From assembly GCA_019428905.1 (NCBI GenBank), contig JAHYJN010000006.1:1-64000 (forward strand): DNA of 64,000 nucleotides. Reading direction: 5' to 3'. This DNA is from Candidatus Brevefilum sp. (GTDB lineage: Bacteria > Chloroflexota > Anaerolineae > Anaerolineales > Anaerolineaceae). Within the stretch, counting starts at the first letter, position 1; each line of letters starts with the position of its first letter. Below the pieces are notes generated by a model. It saw nothing but the letters and a program-made list of their open reading frames with translations, was not told where the DNA came from and did not search any database. The position numbers were made by a program, and so were the translations under genes. Below, in pieces: positions 45,136-53,700 of the stretch.

Positions 45136-46464
45136 ATGAAATATCATATTTGGACGGAAGGGTGCCAGATGAATGTGGCCGATTCTCGACGGCTGGCATC
45201 CGCCCTCGAACAGCTGGGCTACGAGCCCACACGCCAACCCACAGAAGCCGATGTGATCGTCCTCAACACCTGCGTTGTACGCCAAAGCGCAGAGGATAAG
45301 GCCATCGGTCGCCTCAGCTCTCTGCGCCCTTTAAAGGATCACAACCCTGACCTGGTGATTAACCTGATGGGCTGCCTGATCGGTGTGCGCGGTAACCAAA
45401 AAATCCTGGAACGTTTTCCCTGGGTGGACGTGGTCTCCGCCCCCTCAGATCCTGAACCGCTGTTAGCATACCTCGGACAACGTGGGGCAAAAACCAGCAG
45501 TGATGCTGCATACCAGCAACGCAATGCCCTCCTTGATGGTGAGATCATCTTGCCAAAAGCCGAACAGGGCACCCTGGTCTCTGCATATATCCCCATCGTT
45601 TACGGATGCTCCCATGCCTGCACTTATTGCATCATCCCCCTGAAGCGTGGGATAGAGCGTTCCCGCCCGTATGCCGAGATTTTAGGTGAAGCCCACAGCT
45701 TGGCACGCCAGGGCGTCAAAGAGATCACCCTGTTAGGCCAGATCGTTGACCGGTACGGGCTTGACCTGCCCAATCCCACCACTCTGGCGATGTTACTGGG
45801 CGACCTGCATCAAATCGAAGGCATTCAGCGCATCCGCTTCCTGACCTCCCATCCTAACTGGATGACAGATGAACTACTAGAAGCCGTCCAAGCGCTGCCC
45901 AAGGTTTGCCCGCACATCGAGGTGCCCATCCAGGCCGGGGATGATGACATTTTACGAGCGATGCGCCGTGGTTACACATCCGCAGCCTACCGCCAGCTGG
46001 TTGCAAAAATCCGGGAACGTATCCCTGGCGTTTCCATCGCTACGGATATTATCGTGGGGTTCCCGGGTGAGACGGACGCCCAGTTCCAGAACACTTACCA
46101 GTTGTTGGATGACTTACGCATGGATGTCGCCCACCTGGCGCGCTATTCACCTCGCACGGGCACCTTCTCAGAGCGAAAAATGGAAGATGATGTCCCCGAC
46201 AAAGTTAAAATGGACCGTTTCCGAAGATTAGAGACCCTGCAGGAAGAAATTGCCAGCGAGATCAACGCCCGGCTGCTGGGAAAATCCGTACCTGTCTTGT
46301 TTGAAGAGAAAAAACGGGGACGCTGGCGCGGCCGCACGCCGACCAATAAGTTGGTTTTCGTTGATAGCACGGAAGACCTGCTGGGCCATGAGCGCCCTGT
46401 CCGCATCGAATGGACGGGTCCCTGGTCAATGATTGGAATGCTTGACAGCTCTCCACTCGGATAG
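45136..46464 (+). CDS. miaB: MiaB, tRNA-2-methylthio-N6-dimethylallyladenosine synthase
   Basis: Radical SAM methylthiotransferase of 442 residues that adds a methylthio group to i6A37 of tRNAs reading UNN codons. The N-terminal UPF0004 domain binds one cluster through Cys in TEGCQMN, VLNTCVVR and NLMGCLIG. The radical SAM motif is YGCSHACTYCIIP. The C-terminal TRAM domain starts near RLLGKSVPVLFEE. TEGCQMN favours MiaB over RimO or MtaB. A TATAAT ends only 8 nt before the ATG, so the transcript may be leaderless; no ribosome binding site is seen. It stands alone on the plus strand. Confidence 0.88.
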   Translation: MKYHIWTEGCQMNVADSRRLASALEQLGYEPTRQPTEADVIVLNTCVVRQSAEDKAIGRLSSLRPLKDHNPDLVINLMGCLIGVRGNQKILERFPWVDVVSAPSDPEPLLAYLGQRGAKTSSDAAYQQRNALLDGEIILPKAEQGTLVSAYIPIVYGCSHACTYCIIPLKRGIERSRPYAEILGEAHSLARQGVKEITLLGQIVDRYGLDLPNPTTLAMLLGDLHQIEGIQRIRFLTSHPNWMTDELLEAVQALPKVCPHIEVPIQAGDDDILRAMRRGYTSAAYRQLVAKIRERIPGVSIATDIIVGFPGETDAQFQNTYQLLDDLRMDVAHLARYSPRTGTFSERKMEDDVPDKVKMDRFRRLETLQEEIASEINARLLGKSVPVLFEEKKRGRWRGRTPTNKLVFVDSTEDLLGHERPVRIEWTGPWSMIGMLDSSPLG

Positions 46465-46516
46465 CGTACCTAGCCTCCCAATCCACAACAGTCAGGGATA
46501 AACCCCAACCACAGGT

Positions 46517-47224
46517 TCAAGCTTCAACAGAAGAGCGGTTCTTCTGGTCAAACTGGCACAGGTCCTCGACTGGGCAGCGGTAACAGTGCCATTTGCGGGC
46601 ACCGCACACCTCACGCCCCAAGCGGATCAGGTTCAAATGCAGATCATAAAAGGCATCTTCAGGGATGCGCTCTTCCAGGTAGGTATGCGTTTTCTCAACC
46701 GATAAGTTATACGGACGCAGGCCTATCCGCCCGGTAACGCGGTAGATGTGCGTATCCACCGGGAAGGCTGGAATCCCCAAGGAAAATAACAACACAATGG
46801 CGGCCGTCTTGGGTCCCACCCCTTTGACCGCGATCAACCATTGGCGGGCTTCTTCGATGGACATTTCGCGCAAAAATTCGAGACTGAGGTCACCCTGGGT
46901 GAATTGAGCGATCTCTTTCAGTGCATCCTGGATCCTGGGGCCCTTCTGGTTGGCCAGTCCAGCAGTTCGGATGGCTTCCACAACATCGGCTGTATCTGCT
47001 GCCATCACGGCATTCCAATCCGGGAAGGCCGCACGCAATTGCTCGAAAGCTGCATCCCGGTTGGTGTCGTTGGTGTTTTGGGATAAGATCGTTGAAACCA
47101 GCTCATCAACAGCCGGTAAAGGCTGCCGCCACTCTGGCATCCCATAGGCTTCAATTAAGCGGTTTCTGACCTGGTTGATATTTTCCATATAAGCATGCCG
47201 GTCTTCATCCATAACATCCCTCAA
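46517..47224 (-). CDS. nth: Endonuclease III (DNA glycosylase/AP lyase)
   Basis: Base-excision repair enzyme of 235 residues acting on oxidised pyrimidines. The helix-hairpin-helix is VKGVGPKTAAIVLL with the catalytic Lys. The catalytic Asp is in PVDTHIYRV. The C-terminal [4Fe-4S] cluster has the classic spacing C-x6-C-x2-C-x5-C (CGARKWHCYRCPVEDLC). The N-terminus is some 15 residues longer than usual; the internal MENINQV start would give a common length. Its ATG overlaps the asparaginase stop by 4 bases, so the two are co-transcribed. Confidence 0.93.
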   Translation of the reverse strand: MRDVMDEDRHAYMENINQVRNRLIEAYGMPEWRQPLPAVDELVSTILSQNTNDTNRDAAFEQLRAAFPDWNAVMAADTADVVEAIRTAGLANQKGPRIQDALKEIAQFTQGDLSLEFLREMSIEEARQWLIAVKGVGPKTAAIVLLFSLGIPAFPVDTHIYRVTGRIGLRPYNLSVEKTHTYLEERIPEDAFYDLHLNLIRLGREVCGARKWHCYRCPVEDLCQFDQKNRSSVEA

Positions 47225-48273
47225 TCGGCGAAATCTTGCCAGTTAAACGCAGGTCGGACCTCGCCAACCACCAGCTTTCGCCAATTCTGAACCGGCACAT
47301 TCCCGTAAGCTACCATCCGTGCCTGGTCCTGTTCATCAAGAACCCCCAGGGCTTTCAGGATGGTTAAGCTGACTGCGGCGCGCGCCCGACCGCGTGGGTC
47401 GCCATCTGCAATCTTGATCGCAATTCCGAGACCGGGGGAACCTTTGGCAATCGCATCCGGCAGCACCCCAATGATCTGGTATCCCTCCGCGCCGCCTTTG
47501 CTGAAGACCTTACCGCCTGCTGCAATCATCAAGTCCGTGTCAAACTGTCCCACACCGGCGACCATCACCGGGTGGGCCATCATCGCGGCAGTGATCAGCC
47601 GGCAAGCACCCTGGCGTGGCACTGCCAAACCTGTAGGGTCTGCCAACTTCGCCACCGCCTGCGCCATCCTGTCCATCGAAATCGCATACACCGGAGCTGA
47701 ACAGCCATCAATGCCCAGCGGCAGCGCTCCAGGCGGCAGATCGACCATATCAGCGATGGTCTCTCGAATACTGACCTGTACTGGGTGCAGCGGATCAAGG
47801 TAATCTTCTGTTGAAAATCCCCGCAGCTTAGCATAAGCCAGCATGCCGGTATGCTTGCCAGAGCAATTGTGGTTAAACACTGTGGGCGATTGACCTGCCA
47901 GTTTCATGGCCTCCCGTGCTTCGGTGTCATAAGGCCAGTGAACCCCGCAGGCAAGATCCTCACCCGTGGTCCCAATTTTTAGATGCATGCCTTCCAAAAC
48001 AGCCTGGTGGAGCGGGGTGCCTGCATGCGAGCCGCATATGATGGCAATCTCCTCACCAAAAAAACCAAAATGCTCTGCGCCACCCTGCTCGATCAAGGTC
48101 AAAGCCTGGAAGGGTTTCAAAGAACTGCGGGGAAAGGTTAGATATTCGGGATTTCCAGCATGGGCATACAGGTTGCCGAAACGATCGGCCACGCAAAACG
48201 CGCCATAATGAACGGATTCAACAATCTCTCCCCTGGTTACCTCAACCAAAGGCACATGGTCAACACCCTGCAT
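47221..48273 (-). CDS. L-asparaginase II family protein
   Basis: Predicted amidohydrolase of 350 residues in the asparaginase II family (the group of Rhizobium thermolabile-type asparaginases, unrelated in fold to E. coli AnsB). Family segments are SSLKPFQALTLIEQGG (with the Ser-Lys pair), ICGSHAGTPLHQ, FNHNCSGKHTGMLA, GIDGCSAPVYA and FSKGGAEGYQ. The start is MQGVDHVPLVEVTRG. It would release ammonia from asparagine in the cytoplasm. It forms a short operon with nth. The metallo-beta-lactamase-fold gene ends 11 bases upstream. Confidence 0.88.
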   Translation of the reverse strand: MQGVDHVPLVEVTRGEIVESVHYGAFCVADRFGNLYAHAGNPEYLTFPRSSLKPFQALTLIEQGGAEHFGFFGEEIAIICGSHAGTPLHQAVLEGMHLKIGTTGEDLACGVHWPYDTEAREAMKLAGQSPTVFNHNCSGKHTGMLAYAKLRGFSTEDYLDPLHPVQVSIRETIADMVDLPPGALPLGIDGCSAPVYAISMDRMAQAVAKLADPTGLAVPRQGACRLITAAMMAHPVMVAGVGQFDTDLMIAAGGKVFSKGGAEGYQIIGVLPDAIAKGSPGLGIAIKIADGDPRGRARAAVSLTILKALGVLDEQDQARMVAYGNVPVQNWRKLVVGEVRPAFNWQDFAD

Positions 48274-48283
48274 AATGCACTCC

Positions 48284-49132
48284 TTAAGTTTCTAATTTTG
48301 CCGCATTGTTACGTTGAAGCAGTTGTTTCAGCCCACGCACCAGGCGGCTCGTATAATGCTCTTTCAGATCGCGGTCGTAATTAATGTCTCGCATTAATTT
48401 CAGGGCGAATTGGTCAAGCCCTCCTTCAGGGTTCTCAACAGCAGAAGCTTCTAAAACAAAGGTTTTGACCGCACTGAGTAATTCGATCATCTTCCCAATG
48501 GATCTTTGCTGGACAACACCATTTCGACCACCAATAATTTTGTAACCTTGATACGTATCTGAACACAATTCATTCAATTCATCGATCCAGCGGTCAAGGT
48601 CACACCATCCCAGATAAGGCGGTTGTTTGACTACAACACTGTCGCCCACAAAAATCACCTTTGCAGGGTCATAACGCACCCAACTGCCTGCCAAGTGTGC
48701 GCCTGGTTGATGGGTCACCACCACAGGGTGTTCATCCCAGTGAATCGCCACCTGATTAGAAAAAGTCAAATCCGGTACTGCCCAGCGTACACTTTGCGGC
48801 AGGTCATACGTTTCAGGGTCTGAAGCTTCCTGCTTTTCAGAAACACGCTGGGTAGAGGGCAGCTCACGGATGATTTTAAGCGAATTTTCGTGTGCCAGGA
48901 TGGGAAATTCAATCATCTGGGTACCATATAACCGGTCTGTATGCGTATCGAGCAGTACCATCAACCGTCCTTTTCCACCCCCCAGATCTCCCATTTGTTT
49001 TTGCCAGGCTTGTCGATCATCAGCCCGCATCGGGGCATCAATGATCAACAACCCCTGGCTCAATTTAATCACAGAGGATACAACCCCGGGACACCCCTTT
49101 TCAATAAAGATGTTGTGAGCAATCTCATCCAT
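48284..49132 (-). CDS. Metallo-beta-lactamase-fold protein with altered metal motif
   Basis: Protein of 282 residues with the outline of the metallo-beta-lactamase fold: SSVIKLSQGLLIIDAPMR (strand and Asp), then MVLLDTHTDRLYGTQMI, HQPGAHLAGSWVRYDPAKVIFVGDSVV. In active members the core motif is HxHxDH. Here it reads DTHTDR, so one His and the final His are replaced. It probably lacks a normal two-zinc centre. HQPGAHLAGS keeps a later His. It is the first gene ahead of asparaginase and nth. Function unknown. Confidence 0.75.
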   Translation of the reverse strand: MDEIAHNIFIEKGCPGVVSSVIKLSQGLLIIDAPMRADDRQAWQKQMGDLGGGKGRLMVLLDTHTDRLYGTQMIEFPILAHENSLKIIRELPSTQRVSEKQEASDPETYDLPQSVRWAVPDLTFSNQVAIHWDEHPVVVTHQPGAHLAGSWVRYDPAKVIFVGDSVVVKQPPYLGWCDLDRWIDELNELCSDTYQGYKIIGGRNGVVQQRSIGKMIELLSAVKTFVLEASAVENPEGGLDQFALKLMRDINYDRDLKEHYTSRLVRGLKQLLQRNNAAKLET

Positions 49133-49223
49133 TAATCGCTAAATCCTTTTCTTTGCTGACGAAATGAAAAGCACATTCATAATAGATTATACACCCCACC
49201 TGGTTGACCAACCTGTTTTTTTA

Positions 49224-49949
49224 TTATGGGCAGGCTGGAATATGATCTGAGTTCTCTTTTCCGTTCAAAACCATCCCAAAATATGGGGATGGATCCAGGG
49301 TGTTACCAATTTCCAATTCATTTACGAATTTTCCCTGCCCGTCATCCTTAACCATCGAAAAATGCAGATGAACCCCGGTGGGATTATCAGGGGTGCCAGA
49401 AAAATTACCCTGGAAGCCTAACAATGTCCCCGCTTCAACCCACACCTCGCTGGTACCTGCTGGAAAGTCTTCAACGATCAATGAAACACCGCTTTCATCC
49501 GCCATATGGGTGTAGTAGGTCCAGATTTGACGACCAGGTTGCAGCGGATCGGAGGGGATGCGAATGATCACGCTGGACTTCCATTCTGGCAGGCGAGTCA
49601 GGTAACCTTCATAAGCTGCATACACCGGCGTTTCACCGACGCCGGTACCAGAAAAAATATCGATACCCTGGTGACGATGCCCCGGTCGAAAAGAATCGTC
49701 CCATAAAAACCCAACCAAACCTGTCGTTGGCAGGACAAATGGCGCATCACCACAGCGAGTCAATGCGAGGATGACTGATCCCTGGTGTGTTTGAGGGTTG
49801 CGCAAGAATTCAAACACCTTGCGGGCACGTTGCGAAATGGAAAAATAGCTGCGGTAAAGAACGTACACCCCGAGCATGACAGCAACCGATATACCCAGGA
49901 TGGTCAGCACGGTTCGTTTTTTCATGGTTGGAATTTGCTTAAGAATCAT
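49224..49949 (-). CDS. M23-family peptidase, membrane-anchored
   Basis: Peptidase-like protein of 241 residues that probably acts on peptidoglycan cross-links outside the membrane. A single membrane helix lies near residues 13-32 (TVLTILGISVAVMLGVYVL). The M23 motif residues are present: HRHQGIDIFSGTG (His and Asp), and GVHLHFSM (HxH). The spacing segment is YAAYEGYLTRL, as in family members. The in-frame ATG at 49925 (MKKRTVLT) is an alternative start. It stands alone, divergent from the hsp20 gene. A G/C-rich stem (CCCCCTCAGCTTGCGGGGGG) lies upstream at about 50005-50024. Confidence 0.85.
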   Translation of the reverse strand: MILKQIPTMKKRTVLTILGISVAVMLGVYVLYRSYFSISQRARKVFEFLRNPQTHQGSVILALTRCGDAPFVLPTTGLVGFLWDDSFRPGHRHQGIDIFSGTGVGETPVYAAYEGYLTRLPEWKSSVIIRIPSDPLQPGRQIWTYYTHMADESGVSLIVEDFPAGTSEVWVEAGTLLGFQGNFSGTPDNPTGVHLHFSMVKDDGQGKFVNELEIGNTLDPSPYFGMVLNGKENSDHIPACP

Positions 49950-50173
49950 GGTGCAATTCTATCAAAACATCTTCAAAGCTTCCAGCACAAGTCGGAATGC
50001 TTACCCCCTCAGCTTGCGGGGGGATAGGGACCACCCTTCAGCAGTAGGACTGCCAGCATACATACCCGAATTCTTATATTTCTCAAATTTTTTGTAGACG
50101 AGCTGTTAATACAAACCCAATATGATCTTAAACAAGAACAAAATAAACAAACCAAGAACAAATGGAGGAACCA

Positions 50174-50590
50174 ATGACCCTGTATATTAACCCTGTGAGA
50201 CGCCCTTATCGCCGACGAATGATGGAAGAAATGCTGCGAGATTGGGATGAAGATTATGCCCCCAACCTGACCTTCCCTCTCGATGTCATTGCAGGCAAGG
50301 ACTCATTCACCATTAAAGCGTTATTGCCCGGCGTTCAGCCTGACGACCTGGATATCCACATCGTCAACGAAATCGTGACCATTTCAGGCGAAATCAAAGT
50401 GGAGCGCGAGGAAAGCGAAAATTACCTCTTAGCGGAACGACCTTCAGGCAAGTTCCACCGAGTACTGACACTCCCCACACCCCTCGATTCCTCAAAAGTG
50501 GAAGCTGACCTGGAAAATGGCATCCTGACCCTGGTAGTGCCCAAAGCTGAAGAAGCCAAACCACGCACCATCAAAGTCACCAGGAAATAA
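50174..50590 (+). CDS. Small heat shock protein (Hsp20/alpha-crystallin)
   Basis: ATP-independent chaperone of 138 residues that keeps unfolding proteins soluble. The alpha-crystallin domain runs from about residue 35 to 125: PLDVIAGKDSFTIKALLPGV, the loop with VNEIVTISGEIK, and the conserved end VEADLENGILTLVVPK with the G-x-L motif. The N-terminus is short and Arg-rich. I chose the ATG at 50174, since GGAGG lies 6 bases upstream; the earlier ATG at 50162 contains that site. No CIRCE element was seen. TATGAT at 50121-50126 is a possible -10. A terminator follows. Confidence 0.94.
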   Translation: MTLYINPVRRPYRRRMMEEMLRDWDEDYAPNLTFPLDVIAGKDSFTIKALLPGVQPDDLDIHIVNEIVTISGEIKVEREESENYLLAERPSGKFHRVLTLPTPLDSSKVEADLENGILTLVVPKAEEAKPRTIKVTRK

Positions 50591-51018
50591 ATCATTCCTA
50601 ACTCACCCTCACAACCGCCTCAGCAACTGAGGCGGTTTGTGGTTTCCATTAATGGTTATTAAAATAATCTGCCTATTGAAGTCCATCATTGAAATCCGTA
50701 TAATTAATAAAGGTTTAACCGGTAATTCACCGAACAGGCTTTAGAAACGATCATGGAAAGCCAATCCTTACAACCGTTCACCCAGCCCCGAGCTAAGGGC
50801 TTTGTGAGAAGATATCAGATGAGCACTGTCGTAGAATGCTATCGGGGGCAAAAGATGTTCACTCGCTCAATTATGTGTGTCTTGCCTGCCCGAAAAAATA
50901 TTAACAATCCCAGTAAATTACTATTTCCAGTTTTTCACAAACAACCCACAATTTTCTCTGAGTATGTTTTCAACCTTAATCGAAACCAATAAATGAATGA
51001 CAAAAAAGAGGTGATCAA
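50591..51018. other. Gap between hsp20 and the repeat protein gene
   Basis: Besides the hsp20 terminator no convincing gene is seen in these 428 bases. A frame of 79 codons (50753-50992) has no ribosome binding site or family resemblance. AAAAGAGGTGATCAA precedes the next ATG. Confidence 0.5.
50613..50641 (+). terminator. Terminator of hsp20
   Basis: AACCGCCTCA pairs with TGAGGCGGTT (10 bp, 5-base loop) and TTGTGGTTT follows. Confidence 0.82.
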
Positions 51019-52353
51019 ATGAAAAGAATATTGTTAACGCTCAGTATTGTCCTCCTGCTTGCTCTCATATCAGTCAGTGATGTGGTTCAGGCCGGGACCA
51101 TCCCAACGATTTCTATCGTGGGCGTGACTCAAGATGCGAAAGTCACGATTCAAACCTATAACTACCCAGCCAATCAAGATTTCGACGTCAGAATGGGAAT
51201 GATCGGCACCCGAGGTATTGGCGGAATCTTGGTGGGAACCTTCAATTCTGGAACAGGTGGCAGCCATAAATTCACCTTTGATATCCCGCCGGCGTTGCAT
51301 ACCAGCACCAGTATCGCCATCCGTCTCGATTCAAAAACGGGTGGCTACTACTCCTATAACTGGTTTTACAACACGACCTTTGGCACCCATGCGGGTGGGA
51401 CCGCCATTGAAGGTGGCAAGGACACACCGGTCATCATGGTGGTCACCGTCAAGAAGGACACCCTGGTTACCATTGAAGGCAGCAGCTTTCCAAGCGACGA
51501 AACCTTTGACGTCCTGATGGGCAAATACAGCACCCAGGGTGTCGATGGCGTCAAAGTAGGCACCCTTACGCCCGAATCAGACGGCACCATCCTTGAATCC
51601 TTCGACATCCCGGCCAGCCTGAAATCCGAAAGCAGGATTGCCATTCGTGTCGAATCAACAACCAGCAACAAGATTGCCCACACCTGGTTCTTGAATGAAA
51701 CCGGTGCTGCTGGGGGCGCAGGTGCCATCCCAGTTTCTCCCGGTTACACAGGCATCCCAACGATATCAATTCTATCTGTGGATGAAGACAAAAGCGTAAC
51801 GATTAAGACACATAACTTCCCCGCTAACCGGGATTTCATGGTTTTGATGGACAAAATGGGAACACGTGGGATTGGCGGCTTCATTGTTACCACGATCGCT
51901 TCGGGTTCCGGGGGCTCACTCACAGAAACCTTTGAAATACCCGATGAATTGAAGGGTGACAATAGGATCGCCATCCGCCTGCAAACCTCTGATGGGGTTT
52001 ACTTTGCCTACAACTGGTTCTATAACAACACTACTGCCGCACAACCTCTACCCGGGTATGCCGGCATCCCTACCTTCTCCATTACCGCAGTGGTCAAGGA
52101 TGATTCAGTTACCATCAAAGCCAACAACTTCCCGCCGAATTATGATTTCAAAGTGTTAATGGGAAAAATGGGAACCAGGGGCATTGGTGGCACCCATGTC
52201 ACGACCTTCAATTCTGAAATTGGTGGATCATTTGAGGGAACGTTCGATATTCCCGCAGCATTAGCTGGCGAATACCAAATCGCCATCCGCCTGGAATCAA
52301 CCACTGGAGGCTTCTACGCATATAACTGGTTCTATAACAACACCTATCCATAA
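51019..52353 (+). CDS. Secreted protein made of four ~95-residue repeats
   Basis: Exported protein of 444 residues with a cleavable signal peptide (ending near VVQAG). The rest is four tandem repeats of about 95-105 residues, each beginning with a P-T-I/F-S-I segment. Common elements are FDVRMG/FKVLMGKMGTRGIGG, a Gly-rich turn GTGGS, FDIP, IAIRL/IAIRLES and YNWFYNNT. Repeat 2 is the most divergent (DVLMGKYSTQGVDG, HTWFLNE). Repeats 1, 3 and 4 are close. The pattern suggests beta-sandwich domains arising by internal duplication. I know no function; an extracellular binding or surface-layer role is possible. GAGGTG precedes the ATG. Confidence 0.75.
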   Translation: MKRILLTLSIVLLLALISVSDVVQAGTIPTISIVGVTQDAKVTIQTYNYPANQDFDVRMGMIGTRGIGGILVGTFNSGTGGSHKFTFDIPPALHTSTSIAIRLDSKTGGYYSYNWFYNTTFGTHAGGTAIEGGKDTPVIMVVTVKKDTLVTIEGSSFPSDETFDVLMGKYSTQGVDGVKVGTLTPESDGTILESFDIPASLKSESRIAIRVESTTSNKIAHTWFLNETGAAGGAGAIPVSPGYTGIPTISILSVDEDKSVTIKTHNFPANRDFMVLMDKMGTRGIGGFIVTTIASGSGGSLTETFEIPDELKGDNRIAIRLQTSDGVYFAYNWFYNNTTAAQPLPGYAGIPTFSITAVVKDDSVTIKANNFPPNYDFKVLMGKMGTRGIGGTHVTTFNSEIGGSFEGTFDIPAALAGEYQIAIRLESTTGGFYAYNWFYNNTYP

Positions 52354-52473
52354 ACAGGTGTATCCTGTTTTAATTTCGTCATAAGCGATTGGATAAAAAT
52401 GCTAAAAACTCAACGCTGAAGGTCTAGTCTTGCCCCTTTTTATGTGGTAAGATGCGTGCGAGGTTAATCATAC

Positions 52474-52854
52474 ATGGATAACAAAATCACCATCATCGAA
52501 GGCCCAACCCCAAATTTTGACTCCGTCGAAACCGACTTCATTATGGGCATCAATGGGTGGACAGCCGGCTTAAGCGAAGGTCCCTACCTTTACGACACAG
52601 CACGCACCACCTTACGCACCTTCAATGGGCAAGCCCTGATTAATCGCTGCCATAAAGCTTGGGCGCACAAGCTGACCATGTACCTTGAATATCGTGACCC
52701 AATCGGCATGAAGAAAGAAATCCCGATTGTGGCAGCACGCGCAGTTGACGCTGAAAACGGGAACCTGCTCATTTTGTGGGTCAGGCGAGATCCTGAAGAA
52801 TTCGAGGAACTCGAAGACGACATCGATTTTGATGATATGGATTCAGACTGGTAA
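52474..52854 (+). CDS. Small acidic protein of unknown function
   Basis: I do not recognise this 126-residue protein. It has a mixed N-terminal domain (FIMGINGWTAGLSEGPYLYDTA, RTFNGQALINRCHKAWAH) and ends in a strongly acidic tail (DPEEFEELEDDIDFDDMDSDW). There is no signal peptide or membrane helix, so it is cytosolic. GAGG lies upstream of the ATG, a possible -10 (TAAGAT, 52448-52453) further up, and a terminator follows, so it is a complete single-gene unit. Confidence 0.65.
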   Translation: MDNKITIIEGPTPNFDSVETDFIMGINGWTAGLSEGPYLYDTARTTLRTFNGQALINRCHKAWAHKLTMYLEYRDPIGMKKEIPIVAARAVDAENGNLLILWVRRDPEEFEELEDDIDFDDMDSDW

Positions 52855-52873
52855 GCGAAGAAAATTAAACACA

Positions 52874-52911
52874 AAAACAGGGCTGGCGGAAAAGTCAGCC
52901 CTGTTTTCTGT
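52874..52911 (+). terminator. Terminator after the small acidic protein gene
   Basis: AAAACAGGGCTG pairs with CAGCCCTGTTTT (12 bp, 10-base loop) and TCTGTTT follows. Confidence 0.85.
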
Positions 52912-53028
52912 TTAATTCAAGACCGCCAGCTATCTTTACAGCAGATCGGCAGGTGAAATGTCAGATCTCAATGTTCAGTCGGGGGCTGACGCGTGAAAGG
53001 GGAAATCGTTTTGCTGTCAACCGATAAA

Positions 53029-53700
53029 TCAATTCTCGGAAACAAATGGGCGGGCATTACGTGCATCATACGCCCCATTTTTCTTCAGCTGGTTGATCCA
53101 GTAAGCTTGGGTGACCGGCAGCAATAGCACCAATTGAAATAAAGTCGCTAAAAACCTGGGGTAGTGTTCTGGCTTGGCTAGGTTTTCTAATCTCGCTTGG
53201 TCAAACTTTCCACCCTGTGCCAGGTCGACACCCAGCTCGCATAACTGTTTGAAAAGCGCTTGGTTCATCTCTTGTGGCCGTAATCGTACACCCTCGCACC
53301 CCCCTTTGATGACCGTCCCCGCATAAGGTGCGTTCAACCGTTGTGCCAACTTCTGTAAATAGCGTTCGACAAAACGGCTGTGTTGCGCCTCAGGGAAACC
53401 AGACTGCACCAGGAAGGCCAGGCGCGGGTTGTCCTCGAGGCCCTCAAATGGTGCCAGGCTTTCAATGAATGCTTTGGTCAACCCGGGCATCGAATCGGTA
53501 TACAGAGGAAAACCTAACACAACAACATCCGCTGTTCTGAAGGCTTTCGGCGCAGATTCACGATCCCGGACATCATTCAGATGAAACCAGACGATTTCCA
53601 CCGTACCGGTGGATTCGATCCCTTCCACCAGGCTTTCAAGCAAAATGGCTGTGTTTCCGCTTTTACCTCGCGGGCTGCCATTAACAACGCAATATCGCAT
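53029..53700 (-). CDS. Flavodoxin-fold NAD(P)H oxidoreductase-like protein
   Basis: Cytoplasmic flavoprotein-like product of 223 residues. The N-terminal MRYCVVNGSPRGKSGNTAILL is the FMN phosphate-binding loop of the NADPH-dependent FMN reductase family. VVLGFPLYTDSMPGLTKAFIESL is the second flavin-contact region, with P-L-Y-x-D. The C-terminal third contains a hydrophobic segment (FLATLFQLVLLLPVTQAYWI). The ATG at 53700 lies 20 bases inside the preceding gene, and an earlier in-frame start (53721) adds a weak extension. It works probably with that neighbour; substrate unknown. Confidence 0.78.
   Translation of the reverse strand: MRYCVVNGSPRGKSGNTAILLESLVEGIESTGTVEIVWFHLNDVRDRESAPKAFRTADVVVLGFPLYTDSMPGLTKAFIESLAPFEGLEDNPRLAFLVQSGFPEAQHSRFVERYLQKLAQRLNAPYAGTVIKGGCEGVRLRPQEMNQALFKQLCELGVDLAQGGKFDQARLENLAKPEHYPRFLATLFQLVLLLPVTQAYWINQLKKNGAYDARNARPFVSEN

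Noticed and set aside
50000-50024. G/C-rich stem upstream of the M23 gene as a possible riboswitch or mobile repeat
   Set aside because: Only a short single hairpin; no second copy seen in the window and no known riboswitch core.
50753-50992. 79-codon open frame before the repeat protein
   Set aside because: No start signal or recognisable sequence.
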